Source of the DNA: Ancylostoma caninum
Lineage: Eukaryota; Nematoda; Chromadorea; Rhabditida; Ancylostomatidae
Length of the DNA stretch: 64,000 nt
Direction of reading: 5' to 3'
Assembly (NCBI GenBank): GCA_037903475.1
Contig: JBAJFG010000039.1
Location: forward strand, 1,116,001-1,180,000
The position numbers and the translations under genes are program-made. Numbering within the stretch: position 1 is the stretch's first letter; each line of letters opens with the position of its first letter. The notes under the pieces are model-generated. The model had not been told where the DNA came from. It searched no databases and saw only the letters and a list, made by a program, of their open reading frames with translations. This document shows positions 22,938 to 36,200 of the stretch, piece by piece.

Positions 22938-24012
22938 CTGTAAAGGTAGAGCGCTGATTTGCACATCACACCCCCCTCCCCCACTCCTCCTCCCCCTGAG
23001 CCCCGAAAAAGCCCCGAAAATAATACTGGAAGTGTTGGAAGAACTCCCGCCCCCGGGGACTGCGCTATATCGTAACTTAGCAATGCATCACCATTTAATG
23101 GACTCATTTCTAATGAAATAACGGAATAATAGGCTAGGTGAAATGTAAATTACTGTAATTCCCAGTCTTGGTACACAGATATACGAAAGATCCTAAAGGT
23201 TAGGAGTAACGGGGAAGGTCTCCGAAAAGAATGTTCCAACAGCAATCAAATAATATTTCTTTCTATTGAAGAATAAGTTTTGGAACTTGATCCTGGAGTA
23301 GGACACCCTTGGCTAAAACCAATGGAATATAGCAATTATTTTATCGGAGGTGAGAAAATTCAAAAAGATAGCACATCAGGGAGAAGGAGTAGAGATCCGA
23401 AGTAGCCAAACCCTGGGTAATTTGCACATGGTCATAGAGAACTTTGTAAATGCTCCCTACCTGTGGGGGTATGTGTCTTAGCTGAAAGATGTCACTTTTC
23501 CAGTGGTAGCAGCAGCGGGTAGCAGCAGTATAGCAGCTAATGCTGCTGCGGAATTGAACTCAGAAGCAGGCTGTCAATGATTAGGTCTCTTCCCGAACTT
23601 CTTTAGAACGAGGATCACTATTTTTTGGTCCCTGCCTCCAAAAGTGGGCTTTCATTCGATTAATTTTGGCCACATTTTTCCACAAGTGGGTATGTTTTAC
23701 CAACCAAGTAGCCAGAGTTTAAAAGCGATATTAGCGGTCAAAATCCTGATTTCTGCATACGGCTATGTATCAATTAGAGCTCAAAGACCAGTTGATTGCT
23801 GTAGACAAAGATCTTTGGAGCTGCGCCCCATCGGTCCGTAAATACACTATCGCTGGCGCGCGCGCGTCTTTATGCGGTATCTTCCGTATTTGTCTGTATA
23901 CACACACGGGAGTGGAGCGTCTTCCCTGTTAGCCGTTGCCGCTGTTTGATGAGCAGCACGGGTTACAGTCATCAAGAGGGATAAGCTCCGACTATTCGCG
24001 CATCCAGTCGCA
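22938..24012. other. Region upstream of the partial gene, first exons not found
   Basis: Should contain the missing 5' exons of the minus-strand gene and possibly a promoter near 23840-24012, which is GC-rich with a run of CGCGCGCG. The proline/glycine-rich minus frame at 22871-23107 carries a polypurine/polypyrimidine run and does not look like protein. Confidence 0.3.
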
Positions 24013-24227
24013 ATGTCACAAGCACGCGTCGAGGGCATCGATTTCTCGCTGGAGCGCGTTTTCTGCGAGGAAGCGAAGACGAAGGATCAGGCGACTGAAT
24101 ACGTTTTTGGGAAAATCGACGTTTCTCTGCAATTCTAGAGCGGTAGAGTTCTTTGGTGAAAAAATGGAAGATTTACAAATAAGTAGATTTTGCAGGAGCG
24201 GCTGGTATTAGCCAATTGTCCCCAATA
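24013..24227 (+). CDS. Weak candidate short gene or first exons
   Basis: ATG at 24013 sits 5 bases after CATCCAG, a possible trans-splice acceptor, and opens MSQARVEGIDFSLERVFCEE, followed by AKTKDQATEY. A donor at 24103 (GTTTTT) and an acceptor at 24194 (TTTTGCAG) would add ERLVLANCPQ and a stop, giving only 40 residues. The first exon looks protein-like but the product is very short, so this may be the start of a longer gene whose later exons I could not chain. Frames at 25666-25998 and 26140-26232 (NLDGEHFDQLSPLKRKK) are possible later parts, unproven. Confidence 0.25.
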
Positions 24228-27200
24228 GTGTGGTATTGGTTGGGAAATCTACAAAATTTTGGCAGGAAAACTCGTCCATTCTGGATTAGCGAGAACGTTG
24301 GATTCCCCTTGGAGCGTTATGACCCCTGCTGCTGATTCTTTGACAGTATGGGACCATTTTTATGATTTTTAGAACCCAGTAGGAGCTTGGTAAAAGGTTT
24401 CCATGCTAGTTTCCATTCACTATTCGCCTAAATCCAGAAAGAAAAACAGCTTATCCCAGTTGTTTAAATAAATTTAAATTTTAAACTTGAATAGCTTCAA
24501 ATAAAAATACCCACTCGTACAATCCATTGAATTTTCCCTTAAAACTCCAATAATTGGTTCAAAAAGTGATTTCATGAATAAATAGAACCCTGTGGGCACT
24601 GGCAAAAAACTGAAAAAAAAACCAAAATCGTTCCGGAAACGCCTTACTTCCGTCGATTCAGCAAAAAAAAATTGATACGAAGTATTTTTGTAGCCTTATC
24701 GAGCAGTAGACTTCTCCATTCTATCGAGTTTTTCTCTTCCTCAGTTCAGCTGCGGCACTGTTCATAAACAGCTGAAAAATGACCCAGCGGCTGCAGCAAA
24801 GGCTGTTTTCCACCAAGGAAACCGTGAGTGATCCACCACACTGACAAGCCATCGATTATGCAGTGGTCAGCGTCTTTAGAAAAATAGGATGGCATCAGAG
24901 ATGTACCGTAACACAGCCCGAATTAAGGGATAATTTCACAGTGGCAGTACGGTAATTATTATATGCTGCAGCTCGTCTAAGGACAAACAGCATGAAACTA
25001 GAACAGATTGCTTTGATACAAGCAGCTTATTATTTTACTTTGGTTCTACTTACACGGAGTACTTTTCGAAGCTCAAAAGAAAAGAAAGGGCGAGAGCACG
25101 AGGTGAAGTAAGAAACCGCGAACAGAAGTCCTTCTTTACATGATTACGATAGTTTCTCTCAAAACAAAGTCTCCATGAATTTTTGAGGTCAAGAGCTAGA
25201 GAAACTCCGCTGCTGAATTTGAAAATTCCTGAACTCCGAATTCAACCAGGTCCCAACTACCAATCCTAAAACAACTCCCAATTTTTTTCCTGAAATTCCT
25301 AATTTTTTTGCGCGGTTTACCTCCCTTCAATTTTCCTGAACTTTGGCCTTCGTTTGCTTCCGGCACCGATCCTATTGTATGCACCACTTCATCTCATCAC
25401 TATCTGAACCTGAATTTTAGGTAACCCAAATTTCTGGAGTGTTTATATTTGTTTCAAGCATGACTGTTGCATTTCAATGACGTATATGAGGACACTAAAA
25501 TATTTGGCTAAATTAGTATAACCACATGAAATGAATCGATGTTATTGCCACCAGGATGAACAGCCGAATAAACATCGAAACTCCATGAGCCTCTACCTCC
25601 TCGAGAGGAAAAACGAAAACTCTGGTGATCAACTAAGGCCAACATGTTGAGTTTTTAGCAGGAGTGTGTGGAATTTTCCGTCTTCCGTTTCCGAACTTCC
25701 GTTTTACGTTCTACGAGATTTAAATTCTACTTTCGCACACCCCTGGTGCAAAGAAATTGACGAATTAACAGCTAATGGCCGGGTGCTCAACATGTCATGG
25801 CTTGCAGGCATGATCCGGACAGAATTTCGGCGACGAAATCCACGGCGACACTCTGGACGGAAACAATTGAAAAATTCCCAAGTCATACAACTCACGGTTC
25901 CCATCGACCATTTTTGGTATGGCGTTTGCGAGTTCGCGGAATCCGTGCTTCCAAATAACGCTATACTGCGCGCCTCAAATGCTGTCTACATATTGTAGCC
26001 TCGTAGTACAAAATTGATATAGAAGACATCGCTGGTCCGTTTGATGAGGTATGGATGGTTGGAACAAGTGTTCATTAAGCTTTATGTATCTGTGCGTCCA
26101 TCAATGTTCATTATGCACTCACGCAGCTTTTTCAACTAGAGCATGTTTTCCCACGGCCATCGGAAACCTGGATGGGGAACATTTTGACCAGCTTTCGCCT
26201 TTAAAAAGGAAGAAGCTGGCCAGTATAGGATAGGTTTTGGATCCTATTGAAGAAAAAGAAGGTATTCCACTTCATTAAAAAATCTAATAAGTACAACTAC
26301 TAGGTGGGGCTAGTATAATCTTAATTCAAGGTAAGGTGCTTCATTTTTTCTCAGCCATATAGTGCAGGATTTTCATGAGAACGCTCTAATTTAACAAATG
26401 CTTTTACTCGGTACTATTACTGCCAAAATGAGTCAACAGAAGATGCTGCTTTATGAATGTTAATGGCCCGAGTCACAGGGTGAAGAATTTTATGAGATTT
26501 CTACCAAATTATCACGGAAAAACCGGCAGAAATGTGTCGATGTTCATGCAATTTAGATACCTGAAGGGGTTCCCATCCCAGATTTAGACCAAAGCTCAAA
26601 AATGGGCAAAGGATTAGGCTAATGCCAGGGAAAGGAAGACGACCACTTTTCAGGTCCCACACCGCTTCTCCCTCAAACTGTACAGTTTCCATGTGTGATT
26701 GTCTCTTTAACCGTAAGATATAAGCGATAAACAAACCGGCAAACCAATAAATTCTACCCTTGAATGAGGAACGAAGCTGCAAAAAAGGCTCAAAATCTTT
26801 ATCTATAAACTGAATCACCGGAAAAAACAAGGCATACTGAGTGAAGAGTGAAAAATCTCTCTGACTAGTGTGAAACAACCCGTTCAGAATAAGAACAAAG
26901 ACGTCGAATGAGGGAGGAAATCCACAGACGAGAATGAGGTATGGCACATGAGACGAGAAGTGTAGGAGCTATAAATCGTACCCATTAAAGTGCGTGAAAC
27001 CGGGTTAGACCTAAGAAGATTTGGTGGTGGAGATCAATTGCAGGGGCAATGATACAGGTGCTAAAACACCTGAAAAATCAACGAACAAGTAGGAGTTCCA
27101 GATAGAGTCCGTAAAACCAGAAGAACTCTTTCGGTACGCAACTGCGACCGAGTTTCTTTCGATTATCGATCGATTCAGATTGATACAGCAAACTGATTGA

Positions 27201-27256
27201 TCGACTTGCAGCGACATGCGACTACAATGCAAGGCCGCACATGGTTCCAGTTCATC
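24228..27256. other. Intergenic region with unresolved open frames
   Basis: Contains a repeat fragment at 25700-25746 shared with 39780-39824. A plus-strand frame at 25666-25998 runs through that repeat and ends CEFAESVLPNNAILRAS; it may be a decayed mobile gene. The minus frame at 26501-26947 (148 codons) is Phe/Leu/Ile-rich, has no recognisable domain and may be chance. The stretch left of 27257 should hold the 3' untranslated region of the potassium channel gene. Confidence 0.35.
25700..25746 (+). repeat. Dispersed repeat fragment (TTACGTTCTACG type)
   Basis: TTTTACGTTCTACGAGATTT followed by AAATTCTACTTTCGCACACC matches, in reverse orientation, 39780-39824. Two copies in the window; family unknown. 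Confidence 0.5.
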
Positions 27257-30200
27257 CTATTGTTCTACAGTATCCATTTTCGGCGAGCTAGGCGACGCTA
27301 GTGGCTGAGCCTGGAAATCGATTTATTGATTGAGGGTGTTGAGTCGATGAACGGTGTGGGCCGGATACCTGCTTCTGAATGTCTTTTTGGGCGTCTTCAT
27401 GGTGCGATTTGTCGTAGCCCGAATCGACCATCGTGGATCTGAAACGACAATAGGTGTAAAGGGAGCGAAATGTGGAATATTTTGCTGCCTAGGGCTGGAA
27501 TCGAACCCTTGGCCCGCTGAGACAAAAGATGCTTTCATCAGACGAAGGATATCTAGGTTCGGGATGCTCTTTCCATTTTCGCCTTTTTCTTCTTCAATTC
27601 GAGGATCGTCTCCTCTTTTTTGCTTATTTGTTTGTTTGTTTGTTTGTTTACTTATTTATGCAACTTAAAGTGCGCCACAGACGTTTAAAAGGAAACTGAA
27701 ACAGAACAAATCCAGAACGACAGAACGAAATGTGAGATTCCCATTCTATCACGAATTTCATTGGCAAGGTATCAATTAGTAATTGGTAAGGTAGCAATTG
27801 ATTGTAAAAAGAATTATTTTAAATAAAAATAATGCAAAAATAAACAGACCGACTAGAATTCGACCGCGAGTCGAAATCGGACGGCAACAAGCCGCACACG
27901 GATCGGATGCGTTCGTACGACTCTTCCATGGGTGTCTGGAGCACTGGGGCATCCCTGAGTGAAAAAAATAAGTTGCTGCTCCACAGAGATTGGAGAAAAT
28001 ACGTCTGTAACTTCACAACCATTTATTCACTTATTTATTTATCTATTTATTGCAATATAAGGTGCTCCACATAGAAACATGGAGAGACCAACCAAACCTA
28101 TTAAGATAGTGAAGAGAAACCGAAAAAATTTGAGAAAATCACTTACCCTAAGAAATACCCGGACACTTTTGATAGAGTAGCAACCTTAAGAGAGCCCTAA
28201 GTGCAATTAGAAGAATGAAAAAATTACCGTAAACTGGAGCATGACGAACGCTTCCTTAGCAAAACCTCTACAGAAAGTGGTGAAGGCAGCTCAGTCACCG
28301 AGGATAGCTGTTGTAGCTGTAGCTGGAAAAAGATGTTCAGAAGGAGGGAAAATGCTCCCATCTGGAAAAATGTTAAAAATCTACAAAAGTCACGCATACT
28401 TCGTCTGAAAAATGTAAGAATCCACATGAATTTCTCCTAGTGTCGCATGAATCGCTGAGATTACCCAGGGTAAAAGTCCTTACAATCGATAATTTCACCT
28501 GGCGCTAGCATAGACGTCAACTCGTTTACCCTGGGTAATCCCGATTGAGCGTCCATGCCATACAGGAGCAACTATTAAACAAAAGCGGTATTACTTCGGA
28601 TTCCACAAGACTGGATTTCTTAAGTTACGCTGTAGAAGGAAAAGGAGATCCCATGTGAAACGTCACGGGCCGGCACGCATCCTTGGAATTACCCAGGGTA
28701 AACGTGGCCAGCGTTAACGATGTGAAAATTTGGGCATAGTAACACGTTCACCCTGGGTAATCTCGATGATCGGTCCCAATCCTTGGCTCTGCTGATTCAA
28801 GGACATCTTTTAAACCAACTTTCAATGTGTGAAATTTCAAAAGTGCCTTTTTTGGAAATTTTAAACAGACTAGGATTTTGTCATGGTTTCAGTTAGAAAA
28901 TTTAAAACTGTGATTTCATTACCTTCGGTGGTGGCCTCCCCGGTGTAAACCATATGGGCAACGCCGCCTTTGACGGGAGAAGCGGCTCCTCGTCTTCCAT
29001 CTGAAACAATTACGCTCGACTCGTTGTATTGAAAACACCAAAGGTGCTCCGTATCCAGAATTAGGTAGGTAAATATTGCCAGGAAGCGACGTGCATTTAT
29101 AATGACACAACATAGAAGGCCATGAGAAGCACGGTGGTGAAACGACTACAACGTGGAGTTTACGACTTCGGCTTACGAGACAGAAATTTCAACCAGAGAG
29201 AAACGTTGCTGGCATTCTGGTTTTCGTTCACAAACCCTACAACGAATTGAAGCACTAGAAATGTCCTCATTGTGATAGAATCCTGCAAGTTTAGCACTCC
29301 GAGAAATGAGATCAGCTGAAAAGTGAAAATAGGATTAATCGGAGTATCAACCGGAGTAAGCCGTGGTTAATCGCGCTTGCTGGTTTATAAACCTCCTTGA
29401 AGACACCCAGAGTTTAGTAGAAATTATTCAGGCTACGGACAAGTTTCGTAGGTTGAGCGACTACTGCCTGGATGCTTCATCAAAATTACCCAGGGTAACG
29501 GTAATGATGCCCGTGTTAACGACGAGTAAGTTTGGAGAGGGGTGGGGCATGAGTCGTTACCCTGAGTAATCTGGATGCATGCTACCCAATGTCGCTCATT
29601 AGCCACCACGAGGCAAACCACATATGTTAGCGTGTAGGCTTTGCAGCCATCATTTACAACGTGAAGATCATGGAAGCCCAAGAAGAAGAAAAAGAAATTT
29701 CAGTAGAAATATTTTTTCCGTTACTCACAGTACGGACCTCCAAGGTACAGTCCTTGTCGAAAAGATAGACGGATTGCGCGTGCGGTTTCATATCGTCGCA
29801 GGCCGCAGAATCGCGGTGGGACCCACTGGACCCTCTCACTCAGAGCATGGTCTCTCCCCATCCATCGTTCAGGTCCCACCGCGTTTCTGCAGTCACGGAA
29901 TCCGTCTAACTTTTTGAGAAGGGCTGTACGACTATTAAAAGAAGAGGACAGCTTATGTGAGAATAGTCGTGGATCGTTGGGATTACCCAGGATGAACGTG
30001 TTGACCCCCACGTAACGAGCAAATTTTGGAATATTAACACTTTTACCCATGATAACCTCAGTGATGGGCATAGGCACTACGCTCTGCTGACTAGTCTATG
30101 GAAACACTTTTTCACAAAGTGTTTCCAACGTAGAAAAATGCAAAACTGTAAATATTTTTTCAAAAAGCTCATAATGAACCCTTACCAGTAACTCTAGTAA

Positions 30201-33200
30201 TAGATTTTACCCCGATTTCAGGTAAAATAACAAAGAAACGTGTAAACAGACGTATGAATAGGGTAAGACCAGATCAGATTAGTGGAATGTTGTTTAGATC
30301 TATTGAACCAGGTAGAAGCACGGATCGCTGCCTCTTCCCCATTCGGCACTCACATATCTTCACAATTTCATTGATCCCTAGCAACTTACCGTTATAATGC
30401 AAGGTACAAAAATTATTTAACTGTATATAGTAGAGATATACAAATTCATATAAATTTACTTTCGCCGTAAATGCGTTGTTAAACATTGATGAATTTGTTG
30501 ATAATAGATCACCCTCGCTCCAAGAATGGACACTGTTTCCAAAATTACATAACTCTTGAGGGAGAAGACTCACCCTCAACACTGAAAAACTCGAGTGCTG
30601 CCTCGACACAGCAGCCATATCCTGTGAATAGTCGAAACGAAGGTCACAGTACGCTGCCGACATCAGTGACTCATCGTCGAACACTATCGACCTGTTCGGA
30701 GACACCGACGACGACGATGATGAAGCTTCTGGAGGTTAAGAAAATCAAATTCAGTAACTCCTAAAAGAATTCGCTTGGACAAGGAGTCTTGGTAAAAATC
30801 TACCCCGCTGATGATGCTGATGGCGATGGTGATGCTGCTGGTGTCCCTTTTCCCGCGGGAGCTCATCAGTCTGACAGCTACTAGTCACCATTCGCTTCGT
30901 CGGCGGTGCGCTATCCTCCACTATTCGATTCAAACGATCGCTTTGCACGAATTTTGAGAAAAGCAACGACCTAAACCAGATGGTGCCGGAGAGTAAGCCC
31001 TTAAGGTCTCGATTTTCCAGGGATTGTACAAGGAGTTACCGGAAATCGCCCTTATGCGGCTTCATCTTCTCTAGCGTCCGAACCGTGTTGAACATCGGGC
31101 GGCCATGGCGAAATTGAAATCGTCCGAGGTTTACGAGAGGTCGTGAGGATCGCGTGGAGTCTAAGCAGGAATTGTTTTGTTTATTTATTTATTTAGTAGC
31201 ATTTATTGTTGCAAATTTATTCTGAAGTCTTTCGTAGACCATAAATGCTGGTGAAAGCAACCAACCTATAGACGGGGCTCTGCTGGATTCTCTGGATAAA
31301 CGTCTTGGATTATATTGTGACACTGTCGATATCTAAAGTAGTGGCCAAACGAATGGTTTCAACAAAAAAAAAATAAAAAAATGAGATTTGAAGGAGATCC
31401 GAAGAAGATTAATCGTGGAATGGAAGGCAAGAAAAACGTTCCCAAATACGCACATAAATAAAATTTTTAAAAAAATGTAAATTTTTCTCATAAGAGCGTC
31501 TCTAACCAGGAATGCATGCCAGCAAAACCAACCAATAGCTGGCCAGAATCGATTTTCGACTTTGGCAAAGCGCCAACCGCAGCGCGGCCGCACGTTGCAG
31601 ATCGATTACGCGGTAGACGTTTTCAAGATTTTTGCGTACAGAATTTCATCAAAATCAGTGCATAGTAGTAATCCTCCGCAAGGTTTTCACACAGTGAAAA
31701 CAAATAGACTTCAATAATGTGAGAGAATTTTTCCTAAAGAAATTTCCCACATTTTTTCAAGAAAAAAGGATCTTCCTAGGAGTCACCCTCATCGTACATG
31801 AGTCTTTACACTACAGCAATGGTAATACCGTAAAAATTGCTAAAATTGAACTCCTAGCTGAATTAGAGGAAGATTCAGTGACTCCTGGCGATAGATGGAG
31901 GCCCCTCGACAGGAATGCCCCTCGACTGAAGTGTTCTTCTATGAAAGAGCAGGTTCTTAAGAACACCCAACGTTTCAGGAAGTTTTTTTTAAAGTGGGCG
32001 TGGCCTGGCAACAAATGCGGGTGGTTACTTTGCAAAATGTATAAATGTGGATCTCATCATACGAACTTCCATACTCAGCCTCTGAGCAACTAGTGTGTTT
32101 TAGTGGAATTTCAGTCTTGACAACTCGTACAACAGAACTGCATATGAAAACTGTAATAATTCCAAATAAGTTAATAAAAAAAGTTGTTTAGCAGCGTTAC
32201 AAAACATTTTTTGAACCATATATTAAAAAAACTTTTTTGTTCAATTATTGACAGCTAGAACAGTACCTTCAGCTTCGGCACTTCCTCTGCCGCTTGCTGT
32301 TCCTCTTCCTCGTCGCTGTCGCTATCGCCTCGTGGCCCTAGCCGTGAGGCTAGCATGTTGTTGGCTATCCTGTAATGAATAGGATCGGGTGAAGTTACCA
32401 AAAAAGGAAATGCAGAACTTACCGTGAGGCCATCCATTCCTTGGCCTCGGCGAGGAATCCAGTGTCTTTTGTGACCTTCTTCATGGGCAGAGCAAGCAGA
32501 TTACCTAAGTTTCATCGATCACAGTAGCGACAGGGATTACTGTAGCGCGATGGGTAGCTGGACAAAAAACGGATAGATGAAAAAGGGCAACGGATCGATA
32601 TTGTTCACTTTGTCTTTCACAAAATGTCCTGCGGCAGCATGCACAATTGAGATTACCCAGGGTGAAGGTGATAACACACTGCAAATCTATCCATCGCTAA
32701 CATTGGGGTGAAAATATTTACCCTCGGTGATCTCAGTGATGCATCCAAGGGTCTGATTGTGCGCAAATCGTCAACATGAATATTTACCAGGGTCCGGACA
32801 CGTCAGCGGAAAGGTAGGTGGTTTACCTGTCAGTACGCTTACCCAAGGGTAGCAGCTGGGTATAGACAACGTCAAGTACGGCAAGACATATTGCCGAGTT
32901 CCACGTAAAGGGTAAATTTGGGTAAATGAATGCGTTTACCATGGGTGACCCCAACTATGCATCCGGCCCAGATGGAAGCATGGGCTACTCGCCTATGAAG
33001 GGTAAGCAATTTGTACGTATTGATCGGTACTACCGAACCGTGATATATGTATACTAAAGAGTTGATCCAGAGAACCAGATTAACTCTTTAGTTATGAGCA
33101 AGGAGTTTCACACGTATAGATTACCGTAATGGAATCAGATCCTTTGCAAATGCCAGGTGATTTGATAGGTATTGATCACCATCGCGGAAGTTTAATAAAT

Positions 33201-36200
33201 TTCTCGGGGATGCGCTCTCATTAGTCGATCCGGGTAAAAAAAATTGCGCAAAAATGACAGTGTAACTAGCACTCGAATAAATTTCATCCGGAATTAAGCA
33301 TTACACTAATAACAGTACATAGTAAAGTCATAACAGTTCCATTAATGTCGTAGTTCCGTTTTTTTCCTTGCAACAGCCAATTTTTTACCTGCGAACGAAT
33401 CCCATTTATCACCCTACGTCACACCAAGGGACAAATTCTCTTGCCTCTTTGCAACGTCTCCAACCTCTTTTCCAAGCTGCAAGAGATGAAAAATGGCTGC
33501 AAACGGACAAAGCGCCATAAATCACAGCGTTCATAGGGGCTGATCTATGGAGGGACGCAGCGGCGAACGGGGTGGTCAGCGACCAGACCGGGTGTCGAAT
33601 TACCTGTCATGCGAAACTCCAACGGCCCCACTTCCTCTTCCAAGTACTCATCCTGAGCGACTATTTCTGCCATTTTCTCGATTTCTTCAATGTATTCCTC
33701 GAGTAATCGGTCCAGCATTCGTTCCAGAGCTGCCTGGAAGGAGTCTTTGTTAGAAATAAAATAAATTAAACATAGCGGAATTATAACAATATGAATCGGA
33801 AAAAGTCGGGATCTTTGAGATTTTCTGGTGTCCATGTGCCTCGTCGTTCATTTTAAAAGAGATCAGTCAATGAAAAATCTAACTAAAAAAATCCAACGAT
33901 TGTAGGAATTGACCTTAAAGCAAACCAATGCTCCTATGCTTGACTTAGACTAAAGGCAATGTCCAGGCAGAATCTTCTCGCCAGAATTTCGACCCGGATT
34001 TCGGAAATAGCAGGTTATTAGAAAAAAAATACCAATGAACAAAGAATAAAAGGGAGTTGTAAATGTTCCTCTAGATGTTCTATAGCAATAATTAGCTGCT
34101 TTGTCCAAAAAGCGAGAGTTCAATGAGCCTCAATACCTTTTTTTTTCATTTTTCACCGGACAACTCGTCCACACCGTAACTTTCACCTTTCTAAACCAGA
34201 AATTTCAAGGTTTCTTTGGGCAAAACCTAAACGGTTGCAATCAATTCGTCGTGTAGAGTAAGAGTTTGGCAGATCTAGAATATCGAAATTTTTACTTGGA
34301 CACTGCCTTTAGGAGCAGAATTTTGGAGGTTTAATGAAAGAGTTTTTAAATGGTTGAGTTAACGGCACCTTCTAGGTGTGCTGATTGGACAAGTGAACAA
34401 ATAAACAAATAAACAAGTGATTTACTGCAGCATTATTTTTTTTGAAGTTTATGATTCGCTCGAACGGTTAAAGTTCAAAAATCCATCACTGTTCGTTGTG
34501 TCTTTCGAGACCCCCATTCAATAAGATTTTTCCCCAAAAGTCATCCAATCCCAAGACCGTGATCCACAATGCAGCCTTTATTTCGCCCTGATGCGGGCCG
34601 TTTTTATGATGAATCACTGCGGTGGCGATGTTTGCCATGCAATGCTTAGTCTATATGTCCACTTTACTTCAACGATCCTTGAGAAAAATGGCTCGTCCAC
34701 TGTGTTGACTTTGATTAGATGAAGCTGTGAAAGCAACTAGAATGAAAGAGACAGGAACAGGAAAACAAGAAGTGTGATTGGATTCCGAGAAGGCAATGAG
34801 TAAGGAATTTAGGTGATGAACTGAGAAGAATTCAGACAAAAAACTGTGCAATAGACGGACATTTTTCAGGAATAAATGTTTAGTGACCCACGACATCTTT
34901 TCTTTTTGAAATCAAGCACAACTCACACTGCTTGTAAGTTATAAACCTTCTTTGCAGCATAAAATCACGAACAACGCTGTCTTCCTGCAAGCCTGTGAGC
35001 TGCTGAATATCCTTAATTTTATAAACGGTATTCATGGACGTCCTTGAAAAGTTGTGACATACCAGGCGAAGATTCGTCATCTTTTTTAGACGGATTCGGC
35101 AGGTACAGTCCGGTCCGGCAGCCACTGCAAATGGGCGCCGGCGGGCGCCGGCCGCCGCCACCCTCCGGCGCCCCGGTATTAATGAGCTATAAATCACTCG
35201 ATCTTGGGAGAAAGCGAAGAAAAATACAATTTTAGTCCATAGTAGACAGGGTAGATAAGCCTAACCCTATTCTTAAGAATGGGTTTAAGGCTTAGGCTTA
35301 GGCTTCACAGGAGTGGCCCCACGCAACTCCTTTTTCACCTAAATTTCTAAGATAAACTACGATAAGTGTAAGTGTAAGTAAGATTGGGCACTATTTGTAT
35401 GTTGCAACGCGTGCGCGCATAGCTCAGTCGGTTGAGCGAATGATCGACGTTGTGGTGGTCAGGGGATCGAATCCTGCCCTGTGCCTCCGTTTTGCAAATA
35501 CATATAGTATGCTGCCTACGACTGCTGCAGTTATCTAACAAACTCCAACATAAAAAGTAGCCCGGATGGCTCAGTGGTTTGAGTGGCAGATTGCAATCTG
35601 TCCCTATCGCTGGTTCCACTCCGGTGGAGATCCAGAGTTAAGTATCGCAGTGTTTGGGGTTCACTGCTTGGAACGTCCCCCGTGATCTCCTTCGGGTAGT
35701 CCAGGAAGGCATCCGGCAACGTTTTGCATAAATTTCAAAGATAAACTACGATAAGTGTAAGTGTAAGTAATAGTGGAAAACTCTTTCGAAGATAAACTAC
35801 GATAAGTGTAAGTAATAGTAATAGTGTAAGTAATAGTGAAAAACCACTTTTTCAAAGTTGAGGGAAACCGGGAGAGAGTAACTTCGCCGTAAAGGACTGC
35901 TCCACGAAAGATAAATGACAGCGGTAGAACTACTTCGCAATGGATATGGAACAATTTATATGGATTTCAATTATTTCTGAGGATCCCGAATTGGATGAGC
36001 TTTACTATTCAGATGGGATAACTGAAGTAGTGTGTCCATCTATGGAAAAATAACGGCCATTTTTGTATTCGCGAAGCAGTGTACTATAGCAGAAAATGGA
36101 AGAATTGGCTTCGCTTATTGTGTGTTCAGAAATCTTTCCCCATGAAAATCACAAAAATGAAAAAACATGAAAGTTGTGAAAATGGTCCCCTGCTTCATAG

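Noticed and set aside
22871..23107. Gly-rich minus-strand frame
   Set aside because: The glycine run comes from a polypyrimidine tract on the plus strand; only a 37-base exon inside it (22901-22937), in another frame, is supported.
26501..26947. 148-codon minus-strand frame
   Set aside because: Phe/Leu/Ile-rich with no recognisable domain, no paired splice sites and no neighbouring exons in phase; in 64 kb a frame of this length can occur by chance.
27011..27232. Terminal K2P exon ending in LYLELLLVR
   Set aside because: An exon at 27257-27310 has a better acceptor (GATTTCCAG), matches phase and gives a short natural C-terminus, so the longer frame is not needed.
35412..35634. Two functional tRNA genes
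   Set aside because: A and B boxes are present, but acceptor stems pair poorly and the units sit inside a mobile element next to a shared retroposon-like tail.
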